Positions 50,375-57,590 of a DNA stretch of 64,000 bases are shown one piece after another; the stretch's first letter is position 1, and each line of letters begins with the position of its first letter. The notes under the pieces were generated by a model. The model was not told where the DNA came from. It was given only the letters and a program-made list of their open reading frames with translations, and did not search any database. The DNA comes from Gemmobacter aquatilis (GTDB lineage: Bacteria; Pseudomonadota; Alphaproteobacteria; Rhodobacterales; Rhodobacteraceae), in assembly GCF_900110025.1 (NCBI RefSeq), contig NZ_FOCE01000009.1:62001-126000 (forward strand), written 5' to 3'. The position numbers and the translations under genes are program-made.

Positions 50375-50695
50375 ATGAAAACCAAGGTTCTTTGTCTACT
50401 GGCATTTGTCGCAGCGGCCGGCCCTGCCTTGGCCGATCTGCAAGCAGGGCTTTCGGGACGCACCTTGACGGCAAAGGGGGCCACAATCGTTCTCGGGGCC
50501 GACGGTGTGATGTCGGGGACAGTGGGCAAGGATGCATTGAAGGGCCGGTGGAGCGTGCAGAGCAACCAGATGTGCCGTACAATCACAGAGCCACAGCGGT
50601 TGGCGGGTAAGGCCTGTCTGGATGCGGTACTTGACGGCAGCACGCTGACCGTGATGCGACCGGATGGAACCGCGCTTGTCTACAAGGTCGAATAA
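50375..50695 (+). CDS. Small secreted hypothetical protein
   Basis: A 106-residue protein with a signal peptide (MKTKVLCLLAFVAAAGPALA, cleavage about after residue 20). The mature domain SGRTLTAKGATIVLGADGVMSGTVGKDALKGRWSVQSNQMCRTITEP..GKACLDAVLDG..VMRPDGTALVYKVE is beta-rich with two cysteines. It resembles small lipocalin-like or DUF995-type periplasmic proteins, but I cannot name the family. Monocistronic, divergent from ecm. Confidence 0.75.
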   Translation: MKTKVLCLLAFVAAAGPALADLQAGLSGRTLTAKGATIVLGADGVMSGTVGKDALKGRWSVQSNQMCRTITEPQRLAGKACLDAVLDGSTLTVMRPDGTALVYKVE

Positions 50696-50716
50696 TTCTC
50701 GCGAGAAACGGGGGAA

Positions 50717-50742
50717 ATCAAATTCAATAAGTTGAATTTGAT
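50717..50742 (+). promoter_or_regulatory. ATTC-N8-GAAT operator over a sigma70-type promoter
   Basis: ATCAAATTCAA-TAAG-TTGAATTTGAT, an 11-bp perfect AT-rich inverted repeat. It contains ATTC-N8-GAAT (50722-50737), the pattern recalled for SqrR/BigR-type sulfide-responsive repressors. TTGAAT (50732-50737) and TATATG (50755-50760), 17 bp apart, form a promoter for the DUF2892 gene, with the -35 box inside the operator. Confidence 0.6.
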
Positions 50743-50801
50743 GGGGTGTCGCGCTATATGGTCCTGGGGGCGCGGGTCGCGCCCGAAAAAAGGGGATGGC
50801 C

Positions 50802-51005
50802 ATGACGCTTGATCGTTCGATTTTCCTGTTTGCCGGTGTGATGGTGCTGCTGAGCGTGGCACTGACCCTGTGGGTTTCACCCTATTTCGTGTGGTTCACC
50901 GTGTTCATCGGCGCCAACCTGATCCAGTCGTCCTTCACCGGCTTTTGCCCGGCGGCAATGATCTTCAAGGCGCTGGGCATCAAGGCAGGCTGCGCGTTCC
51001 AGTAA
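50802..51005 (+). CDS. DUF2892 (YgaP-like transmembrane) small protein
   Basis: A 67-residue protein with two membrane helices (LFAGVMVLLSVALTLWV and FVWFTVFIGANLIQSSFTGFCPAAMIFKALG). The FTGFCPAAMIFKxLG segment is the signature of DUF2892, the membrane part of rhodanese YgaP. It lacks the rhodanese domain. AAGGGGA lies 5 bases before ATG 50802; ATG 50796 is less well spaced. The upstream operator and the family suggest a role in sulfide or persulfide handling, which is inference. Confidence 0.85.
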   Translation: MTLDRSIFLFAGVMVLLSVALTLWVSPYFVWFTVFIGANLIQSSFTGFCPAAMIFKALGIKAGCAFQ

Positions 51006-51085
51006 ACGTGGCGGTCTGACGCGGGGGAAATCCCTGTCTTTGTTCGGATCACTTCGCTATGCTGCGGTGCAGCGAGGGGATTCGG

Positions 51086-51709
51086 ATGGGTAAAGTAATC
51101 ACGGTTGCACAACAAAAGGGCGGCGCGGGCAAGACCACGCTGGCCGTGACGCTGGCAATCAGTTTTGCGCGGCAGGGGCTTCGGGTGGCGTTGCTGGACA
51201 GCGATCCGCAAGGCAGCCTCGGGCGCTGGTTCATGACGCGGGTGGAACGGCTGGGGGCAGCAGATGTCGAATTCTCCACCGCTTCGGCTTGGGGGGTGGG
51301 CTATGAGTGCAAGAAACTGCGCCAGACCCATGACATCGTGATCGTGGACACGCCGCCCAAGGTGGACAGCGACCTGCGCCCGTCACTGCGCGAGGCGGAT
51401 CTGGTGCTGATCCCGGTGGCCTCCAGCCATGTGGATCTGTGGGCAACAGACGGCGTGCTGGATCTGGTGGCGCGCGAAAGCACGCGGGCGCTGATCGTGC
51501 TGAACCGGATGAATACCGGCACGCGGCTGGCGGAAGAGGTGGCACAGGCGGCCCATGGCGTGGCGCAGGTGGCCACGGCGCGGCTGGCCAATCGTGTGGC
51601 CTTTGCGGAATCGCTGGGTCAGGGGCTTTCGGTCGTCGAAGGGCGCGGCGCGGCGGCGACCGAGGGAAAGGCGCTGGCGGCCGAGGTTCTGGCGGTTCTG
51701 GCGGAATAG
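51086..51709 (+). CDS. ParA family ATPase
   Basis: A 207-residue P-loop ATPase of the ParA/MinD superfamily. It has the deviant Walker A QQKGGAGKTTLAVTLAISFARQG, Walker A-prime VALLDSDPQGSLGRWF and the switch VIVDTPPKVDSDL. GAGGGGA precedes ATG 51086. There is no parB or parS-like sequence nearby, so it is an orphan ParA. Such proteins position cellular cargo (plasmids, chemoreceptors, microcompartments) or act in other roles. The cargo here is unknown. Confidence 0.9.
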   Translation: MGKVITVAQQKGGAGKTTLAVTLAISFARQGLRVALLDSDPQGSLGRWFMTRVERLGAADVEFSTASAWGVGYECKKLRQTHDIVIVDTPPKVDSDLRPSLREADLVLIPVASSHVDLWATDGVLDLVARESTRALIVLNRMNTGTRLAEEVAQAAHGVAQVATARLANRVAFAESLGQGLSVVEGRGAAATEGKALAAEVLAVLAE

Positions 51710-51750
51710 GGCGGGGTTTCCCCCGCCTGTTTCAGAATACCCGCGCCGTT

Positions 51751-51828
51751 TCAGAATACGTCGAACAGATATAGCAGGATGATGATCGGGATCGGGATGC
51801 CGATCACCCATGCGAGGATACCTTTCAT
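51751..51828 (-). CDS. 25-residue membrane microprotein
   Basis: MKGILAWVIGIPIPIIILLYLFDVF: a single hydrophobic helix with a central Pro-Ile-Pro. The start is ATG 51828; the upstream sequence on the minus strand reads AGGAGACGCACC, a good ribosome-binding site. Similar tiny proteins beginning MKGILAWxIGIPIPIIIxLY are familiar to me from proteobacteria, usually unannotated. It lies 75 bases upstream-side of the P-type ATPase 3' end on the same strand. Function unknown. Confidence 0.65.
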   Translation of the reverse strand: MKGILAWVIGIPIPIIILLYLFDVF

Positions 51829-51902
51829 GGTGCGTCTCCTGTGTTGCTGTACAGGCAACGCGCCGCAGCGCAGGGGGTTCCCGATGTGGCGGCAGGGCGG
51901 TG

Positions 51903-54530
51903 CTACGACGCGCCTTTCAACCCCAGCCGGATCTGCTTTTCGATCTCGACAATGACAAAGAACGCGACCCCGATCGCGAGGATCAGCAGGCCATCGGTCA
52001 GCGGCACCGGCCTTGTGCCAAGGATCGCCTGCAGGGGCGGAAGATATGTCACCGCGAGCTGGGCGGCGGTCATGGCCGCCACAACGGCCCAGACCACCCG
52101 GGTGCCGCGCGCGGCGGCCCATGTCAGCGAGGTGCTGTGCAGGCTGCGGATGAAGAACAGATGGAAAATCTCCAGCACGACCATCATGTTCATCGCCATG
52201 GTCTGTGCCAGTGCCAGCGGATGGCCTTGGCCGATGGCATAGGTGAAGATGCCAAAGACCGCCGCAAGGAACAGCGCCGCCACCAGCACCACATGCCAGA
52301 CCAGCGCAGCGGACAGGATCGGGGCGCTACGGGGGCGGGGCGGGCGGGCCATGGTGCCCGCTTCGGTCGGCTCGAAGGCCAGAGCGATTCCCAGCGTGAC
52401 CCCGGTAATCAGGTTGACCCAGAGTATCTGGACCGCCGTGATCGGCAGGGCGAGACCGGCAAGCAAAGCCAGCACCACGGTCAGGGCTTCGCCCGCACTG
52501 GTGGGCAGCTCGAAACTGATCACCTTTTTCAGGTTGTCATAAACCGTGCGCCCCTCGCGCACCGCCGCGGCTATGGAGGCGAAGTTGTCATCCGCCAGCA
52601 CCAGAACGGCGGCCTCCTTCGCCGCCTCGGAGCCTTTCAGCCCCATGGCGATGCCCGCATCGGCACGTTTGAGCGCGGGCGCATCGTTCACCCCGTCGCC
52701 GGTCATGGCAACCGACAGGCCGTTGGCCTGCAGCGCGGTCACGAGGCGCAGCTTGTGTTCCGGGCTGGTGCGGGCAAAGACATCGACCGTTGCCACCTCC
52801 AGCGCCAGTTGCGCATCGTCCAGCCTGTCAAGGTCGGCGCCGGTCAGCACGCGGTCCGGGTTTTCCAGCCCGATCCGGGCAGCGATGGCGCGGGCCGTGC
52901 CGGCATGGTCGCCGGTGATCATCTTGACGCGGATACCCGCCGCCCGACATTCGGCCACGGCGGCAATCGCCTCGGGGCGCGGCGGGTCGATCAGGCCGAT
53001 GAGGCCAAGGAACCTCAGACCATCCTCAAGATGCGCGGGGTCGATCCATTTGCCGGCCTTGACCCGCTCGGCCAGCGCCAGAACGCGCAGCCCCTGCGCC
53101 GCCATTGCTTCGGCGCGCTGGTGCCAGTGCTGGATATCGAGCCCGGCACACATGCGCAGCACCCGTTCGGGGGCGCCCTTCACATGGACCATGCGCCCTT
53201 CGGCGCTTTCGGTCAGCACCGCCATGAAGCGATGGCGGGAATCGAAGGGTATGGCATCCAGCCGCCGGGCCGTCGCACGGGGATCGGGGATCACCTTGCC
53301 CGCAAAGGCCAGCAGCGCGCCCTCCATCGGATCGCCCTCGACCGTCCAGACCCCATCCCGGCAGATCAGACCGGCATCGTTGCACAGGGCCGCCGCCCGT
53401 GCGAGCCGCGACAGATCGCCCGCAGGTGTCACCGCGCCTTCGGGCGCATAGCCCGCGCCCGAGATCGCAAAACTGCCAGCCGGGGTTTCGGCGGCGGCCA
53501 CAACCATCTCGTTGCGGGTCAGGGTGCCCGTCTTGTCGGTGCAGATCACCGAGACAGAGCCGATCGCCTCGATCGCGGGCAGACGGCGGACAATGGCGTG
53601 GCGCCGCGCCATGGCCTGCACCCCGATGGCCAGAGTGATGGTCATCACGGCGGGCAATCCTTCGGGGATCGCGGCCACGGCGATGCCGATCACGGCCATG
53701 AACATCTCGGAAAAGTCGCGCCTGTCCACGAAATGGCCATAGGCGAGCAGAAGGCCCGAAGAGAGCAGGATCAGAAACGACAGCCAGCGCGCGAACCTGT
53801 CCATCTGTGCGACCAGCGGGGTCGTCAGCGAATCGACACTGGCCAGCAGCCCGCCGATCCGGCCGATCTCGGTGCGGCTGCCAGTTGCCACCACCAGCCC
53901 GCGCGCGGTGCCCTGCGTCAGCAGCGTGCCAGACCACAGCATCGAGCGACGGTCGCCAAGGGCCGCATCGGCGCCAACCGGCCCCGGTGCCTTCTCCACC
54001 GGCACGGATTCGCCCGTCAGGATCGCCTCCTGCGCCGCCAGCCCGCGCGCCTCGAGGATCCGCAGGTCGGCGGGCACCTTGTCTCCCGCCTCCAGAAGCA
54101 CGATGTCGCCGGGCACCAGATCGGCCCCGTCCACCGTCACCCGCGCGCCACCGCGCAAGACGGCGGCGCGGGGGGCCAGCATCTTGCGGATCGCGGACAT
54201 CGCGGTTTCGGCCCTGCCCTCTTGCAGAAAGCCGATCACGGCATTGGCAAGCACCACGGCCAGAATGACCCCGGTATCCACCCAGTGCTGCAAGGCGCCG
54301 GTCACCACGGCAGAGGCAAGCAGCACATAGATCAGCACATTGTGAAACTGCAGGACAAAACGCAGGACCGGCCCGCGCGCCCGTATCTCGGGCAGGCGGT
54401 TCGGCCCATGCTGTGCCCGCCGCCGGTCGGCCTCGTCGTGGCTCAGCCCCTCGGGCCCGGCCTGCAGCGCGGCAAGGCAGGCCTCGGCGGGCAGGCTGTG
54501 CGGCATGGCGAGGGGGGTGGGCAGGGGCAT
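51903..54530 (-). CDS. Cation-translocating P-type ATPase (P2 type)
   Basis: An 875-residue transporter with the full P2 architecture: N-terminal cation ATPase domain ([19 protein letters not shown]), actuator with [10 protein letters not shown], helix M4 with [11 protein letters not shown] (metal site), phosphorylation motif [15 protein letters not shown], nucleotide domain with VKGAPERVL, hinge [16 protein letters not shown], and M6 [18 protein letters not shown]. The PEGLP motif is as in calcium pumps, while M6 resembles CtpF-like pumps, so calcium, sodium or another cation is possible. The start at 54530 is chosen from several; it is divergent from the sigma factor. Confidence 0.88.
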   Translation of the reverse strand: MPLPTPLAMPHSLPAEACLAALQAGPEGLSHDEADRRRAQHGPNRLPEIRARGPVLRFVLQFHNVLIYVLLASAVVTGALQHWVDTGVILAVVLANAVIGFLQEGRAETAMSAIRKMLAPRAAVLRGGARVTVDGADLVPGDIVLLEAGDKVPADLRILEARGLAAQEAILTGESVPVEKAPGPVGADAALGDRRSMLWSGTLLTQGTARGLVVATGSRTEIGRIGGLLASVDSLTTPLVAQMDRFARWLSFLILLSSGLLLAYGHFVDRRDFSEMFMAVIGIAVAAIPEGLPAVMTITLAIGVQAMARRHAIVRRLPAIEAIGSVSVICTDKTGTLTRNEMVVAAAETPAGSFAISGAGYAPEGAVTPAGDLSRLARAAALCNDAGLICRDGVWTVEGDPMEGALLAFAGKVIPDPRATARRLDAIPFDSRHRFMAVLTESAEGRMVHVKGAPERVLRMCAGLDIQHWHQRAEAMAAQGLRVLALAERVKAGKWIDPAHLEDGLRFLGLIGLIDPPRPEAIAAVAECRAAGIRVKMITGDHAGTARAIAARIGLENPDRVLTGADLDRLDDAQLALEVATVDVFARTSPEHKLRLVTALQANGLSVAMTGDGVNDAPALKRADAGIAMGLKGSEAAKEAAVLVLADDNFASIAAAVREGRTVYDNLKKVISFELPTSAGEALTVVLALLAGLALPITAVQILWVNLITGVTLGIALAFEPTEAGTMARPPRPRSAPILSAALVWHVVLVAALFLAAVFGIFTYAIGQGHPLALAQTMAMNMMVVLEIFHLFFIRSLHSTSLTWAAARGTRVVWAVVAAMTAAQLAVTYLPPLQAILGTRPVPLTDGLLILAIGVAFFVIVEIEKQIRLGLKGAS

Positions 54531-54853
54531 GGGCAATCCGGTACTCCAGGCAACATGCGCCGTGCTGCAGGCGTCAGAGATCGGCCAGACAGGCGGCGGC
54601 TTCGCAGCGACGGGTTCAAAAGGCACCAGATCCTGCGACCGATCCAGCGCTAACCGATGGACAGTAACAGATTGATCGCAAAACGGCGGACCCCTCGATG
54701 CGCGCAAGGGTGCCCCGCCGGACCCCCCGCCGTTTCTGTCCCCCATCGCCACAGCACCCTGTTTGGGGTGCGCATGAAAAAAATGTTCGCCTTTCGGGAA
54801 TAGCGGCGCATCTGAAGCGTTTTCGGCAATGATCACCCATGAGGATGGACAGG
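54531..54853. other. Divergent region between the P-type ATPase and the ECF sigma gene
   Basis: No gene seen. It contains an imperfect GCACCC-TGTTT-GGGGTGC hairpin near 54755-54772 and the ECF-type promoter at 54797-54821 in front of the sigma gene. The rest, about 200 bases next to the ATPase, shows no clear motif. Confidence 0.7.
54797..54821 (+). promoter_or_regulatory. ECF-type promoter of the sigma/anti-sigma operon
   Basis: GGAATAG at 54797-54803 and CGTT at 54818-54821, with 16 bases between GGAAT and CGTT. The same spacing and sequence recur upstream of the Ser/Asn-repeat gene (56240-56264) and, with one change, the subtilase gene (59061-59085, minus). Suggests autoregulation. Confidence 0.65.
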
Positions 54854-55375
54854 ATGACCGATCAGGGCGCGGAAATCGCCTTCCGGCGCGAGCTGGTGGG
54901 GTTGGTGCCAAAGCTCAGGCGCTTTGCGCTGAGCCTTGCAGGCCATATGCAGGATGCGGATGATCTGGTGCAGGCGGCCTGCGAAAAGGCGCTGAAAAAC
55001 CGCAGCCAGTTCCAGCCGGGCAGCCGGATGGACAGCTGGATGTATCGCATCGTCCAGACGCTGTGGCTGGATGACCGGCGCCGTCACAAGGTGCGTGGCA
55101 CCTCGATTGATCCCGAGGACGCGCATCTGTCGGATGGCGGAAAGGCCGCCAGCCTGCCCGAAGACCGCATGATGCTGGCCAAGGTGCGTGTCGCCATGGG
55201 CAGCCTGCCCGAAGGCCAGCGCGAGGTTCTGTCGCTTGTCGCGATCGAGGGGTTGAGCTACCGCGAAACCGCCGATGTACTGGGCCTGCCCATCGGCACA
55301 GTGATGAGCCGCCTGTCCCGCGCCCGCGACAGTCTGCTTCCGAAACTTGGCCTCGCCGAAGGACACCGCCAATGA
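54854..55375 (+). CDS. ECF-type RNA polymerase sigma factor
   Basis: A 173-residue group IV sigma factor. Region 2 is at about residues 12-80 (FRRELVGLVPKLRRFALSLAGHMQDADDLVQAACEKALKNRSQF, then MDSWMYRIVQTLWLDDRRR) and region 4 at about 110-165 (MGSLPEGQREVLSLVAIEGLSYRETADVLGLPIGTVMSRLSRARDSL). Three in-frame ATGs lie at 54839, 54845 and 54854; GAGGA (54841-54845) is 8 bases before 54854, which I choose. It overlaps the anti-sigma gene by ATGA and has an ECF promoter of its own. Confidence 0.92.
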   Translation: MTDQGAEIAFRRELVGLVPKLRRFALSLAGHMQDADDLVQAACEKALKNRSQFQPGSRMDSWMYRIVQTLWLDDRRRHKVRGTSIDPEDAHLSDGGKAASLPEDRMMLAKVRVAMGSLPEGQREVLSLVAIEGLSYRETADVLGLPIGTVMSRLSRARDSLLPKLGLAEGHRQ

Positions 55376-56118
55376 CCCGCAAACCGATGATCGACAAGGA
55401 CCGGCTGGCCGCCTTCGCCGATGGCGAACTGTCGCCCGAAGAGGCCGCCGCCGTGGTCATGCATCTGGCCGACCACCCCGAGGATCAGGCCTGGGTGGAC
55501 GAGGTGATGGCGGCGAACATGGCGCTGGCGCGGGCCTTCGCTGCGCCGATGGCAGAGCCGGTGCCGGATCGCTTTCAGGCGCTGATCCTGCCCGATGCCG
55601 ACCCTGCGGCGCATGTGGTCGCGTTCCGCCCCCGCTGGTCCATGCCCCGGATCTGGGCCGGGGCCGCGCTCGCTCTGGCTGCGGCGCTGGCGGTGATGGC
55701 GGTCCTGCCCGAGCCAGACGCCGGGCTGCGCGTCGGCCCGGTAGCGGCGGGTTCGGCGCTGGAGACGGCGCTGATGGCCCAGGCCTCGGGCGCGGTGCAG
55801 CCGCTGGGCGAGGCCGGGCAGTTGACCATCCTTGCCACGCTGCCCGCGACCGGCGGGTATTGCCGCGAGTTTGAACTGGTCGCACCAGAGACGGGGGATA
55901 TTCAACTGGGTCTGGCCTGCCGCGCAGGAACGGGATGGGCGGTGGATGTGCTGCTGGCCGAAACCGCCGCAACCGGGGGCGAGACGGCCTCGGGCTATCT
56001 GCCCGCCTCGGGCAACGATGCGGGCGCGATTGATCCCTGGCTGGATCGGCGCGGGGCGGGCATGGCGCTTTCCGCCGACGAGGAAGCCGCGCTGATCCAG
56101 CATGGCTGGTCATCCTGA
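55372..56118 (+). CDS. Membrane anti-sigma factor
   Basis: A 248-residue protein overlapping the sigma gene by four bases. The N-terminal cytoplasmic part (LAAFADGELSPEEAAAVVMHLADHPEDQAWVDEVMAAN) has the helical anti-sigma fold, without the HxxxCxxC zinc motif. One membrane segment at about residues 95-116 (IWAGAALALAAALAVMAVL) leads to a periplasmic domain of about 130 residues with two cysteines (GGYCREFELV, LGLACRAGTGW). It should hold the sigma factor inactive until an envelope signal. Confidence 0.88.
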   Translation: MTRKPMIDKDRLAAFADGELSPEEAAAVVMHLADHPEDQAWVDEVMAANMALARAFAAPMAEPVPDRFQALILPDADPAAHVVAFRPRWSMPRIWAGAALALAAALAVMAVLPEPDAGLRVGPVAAGSALETALMAQASGAVQPLGEAGQLTILATLPATGGYCREFELVAPETGDIQLGLACRAGTGWAVDVLLAETAATGGETASGYLPASGNDAGAIDPWLDRRGAGMALSADEEAALIQHGWSS

Positions 56119-56202
56119 GGGGGCCACCGGCACGACAGACCGCGCGCCTCGCCTGTCATGGGCGGGGCGCCATGCTTTTACGGCCTGCCGTCCGGGCAAT
56201 CT

Positions 56203-56264
56203 CGGGATCTATTATTCTTTGTAAAATAGAGAGATAGGTGGAATAGATCCCGGGCTGCGGCGTT
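56203..56264 (+). promoter_or_regulatory. ECF-type promoter with overlapping 11-bp inverted repeat
   Basis: GGAATAG (56240-56246) and CGTT (56261-56264), 16-base spacing, identical in layout to the sigma promoter. CGGGATCTATT (56203-56213) and AATAGATCCCG (56242-56252) are exact inverted repeats; the right one covers the -35 box, so an additional regulator could bind here. Confidence 0.6.
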
Positions 56265-56299
56265 GTTCTGGTACGAAACCCAAACCAATGGAGAGTGCC

Positions 56300-56668
56300 A
56301 TGAAAGTCTTCAAAACCCTGCTGACCGCCGTGATCGTGACCGCGACCGCCACCTTGCCGGGCATCGCCGCCCCCTTCGCCAAGGGACACCCCGCGCTGGT
56401 CGTGCCGCTGGGCACCTTCCTGTCCGACGATCCCGTTGAACAGGTGCATTTCCTTGTGAAAAAGAAGAAGGGCGGCAAGAAACCCTTCACCCGCGATCAC
56501 CGCGACGATGACGACCGGGACGATGACCGCCGCTCGCGCGGCAATTCGAACAGTTCCAGCAATTCCAACTCCAACAGTTCGAGCAATTCGTCTTCCAACA
56601 GTTCCAGCAATTCCTCGTCGAACTCCTCGTCGAACAGTTCCTCCAACAATGATCGCGACGACGATTGA
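56300..56668 (+). CDS. Secreted Ser/Asn-repeat protein
   Basis: A 122-residue protein with signal peptide MKVFKTLLTAVIVTATATLPGIAA (cut about residue 23), a short middle (HPALVVPLGTFLSDDPVEQVHFLVKKKKGGKK), an Asp/Arg-rich segment (DHRDDDDRDDDRRSRGN) and a tail of about ten SSSN/NSSS tetrapeptides ending in NNDRDDD. GGAGAG is 6 bases before ATG 56300. It follows the anti-sigma gene and has a matching ECF promoter. The repeat tail is probably disordered and could be a cell-surface or matrix spacer. Function unknown. Confidence 0.82.
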   Translation: MKVFKTLLTAVIVTATATLPGIAAPFAKGHPALVVPLGTFLSDDPVEQVHFLVKKKKGGKKPFTRDHRDDDDRDDDRRSRGNSNSSSNSNSNSSSNSSSNSSSNSSSNSSSNSSSNNDRDDD

Positions 56669-56690
56669 TCGCGCCGGACACCAGACTGAA

Positions 56691-56717
56691 AGGGCCGCGA
56701 GAGTTCCTCGCGGCCTT
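56691..56717 (+). terminator. Terminator of the Ser/Asn-repeat gene
   Basis: GGCCGCGAG-AGTTC-CTCGCGGCC stem, with TTGCCTGTTTT after it. Confidence 0.78.
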
Positions 56718-56777
56718 GCCTGTTTTGGGGCAGGCAGATCGGCCCGACAGGATGGCGCATGGCGTGGCGGTGCCCAA

Positions 56778-56806
56778 ACAAAAGACCGCAGGGTCACCTG
56801 CGGTCT
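56778..56806 (-). terminator. Terminator of the DUF6065 gene
   Basis: AGACCGCAGG-GTCA-CCTGCGGTCT stem; on the minus strand it is followed by TTTGTTTG. It lies 32 bases beyond the DUF6065 stop. Confidence 0.8.
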
Positions 56807-56837
56807 GTGTCACCCCGGGGGGCGCCTGTCCCCGGGT

Positions 56838-57545
56838 CTAGCGCTTGGCCCGTGCCTGCTGGCGATACCAGCCCTCCTGCGCCTGCGTGTTGCGCAGGAT
56901 CTTTTGCCGCGTCTCGGCCTCGACCGTAGTTTCGGCGCGGATCTCGGCGGGCAGTTCGGCGCTGTCGCGGCGGAACGGGATTACCTGTGCCAGCGGCGAC
57001 CCCTTTTCGATCACATGCAGCCCATCCTCGCCGATGGCGAAGAACGGAAAATGGATGGGCGCGCGGTAGGTGTCGGTATCGACGATCCCGGCCACGATCT
57101 CGATCACGCCATTCGGGCGGTTCAGCGGGTTGACGAACAGGCAGCTCCAGCCCGGCGGGGTGGTGATGGTCCAGTAATTATGCACCTTGCAGGGCGGGCG
57201 CGGCCCCCACGGGTTGCCTTTCACCTGATGTGCGCCGTGGTTCGAAACCATGCTGCGGTCGAAATCCCAGCCCGCATCGACCCGCGCGCCCCCCTCGGAA
57301 ATCTCAAGCCGCACGGTGGCGGCAAAGGGGATGATCCAGCCGGTGGTCATCGCGTCCAGAAACGGCAGGCAGCGCTTGACGGTCAGCCCGCTGTCATTCC
57401 GCGCCAGCTTTGCGTCATCGACGGCGGGCAGGCGGCGGAACCAGTGGGGCAGATAGGCCTTGGACGGCACCGGCGGCGCAATGACACCGTGATCTGCCGG
57501 GGCGCAGGTGAAGCGGATGGCGGGGGCAGGGCGTTTGCGGAACAT
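56838..57545 (-). CDS. DUF6065 family protein
   Basis: A 235-residue soluble protein without signal peptide (MFRKRPAPAIRFTCAPADHGVIAPPVPSKAYLPHWFRRLPAVDD, GNPWGPRPPCKVHNYWTITTPPGWSCLFVNPLNRPNGVIEIVAGIVDTDTY, HFPFFAIGEDGLHVIEKGSPLAQVIPFRRD). This matches the DUF6065 pattern, which resembles phage and aminoacyl-hydroxylase-like beta proteins of unknown function. AGGAGG lies 6 bases before ATG 57545. It follows the subtilase gene after 45 bases on the same strand and is probably cotranscribed. Confidence 0.8.
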   Translation of the reverse strand: MFRKRPAPAIRFTCAPADHGVIAPPVPSKAYLPHWFRRLPAVDDAKLARNDSGLTVKRCLPFLDAMTTGWIIPFAATVRLEISEGGARVDAGWDFDRSMVSNHGAHQVKGNPWGPRPPCKVHNYWTITTPPGWSCLFVNPLNRPNGVIEIVAGIVDTDTYRAPIHFPFFAIGEDGLHVIEKGSPLAQVIPFRRDSAELPAEIRAETTVEAETRQKILRNTQAQEGWYRQQARAKR

Positions 57546-57590
57546 GTCATCCTCCTGGAAACCATGCCGCACAACGCGTGGAAGGGCGAT

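Noticed and set aside
54829-54836. TGATCACC before the sigma gene as another GTGATCAC site
   Set aside because: Only a partial match, without the paired site 21 bp away.
56536-56650. Possible CRISPR-like or tandem DNA repeat array
   Set aside because: Units are 12 bases, without spacers, and code for Ser/Asn tetrapeptides in frame; it is a protein repeat.
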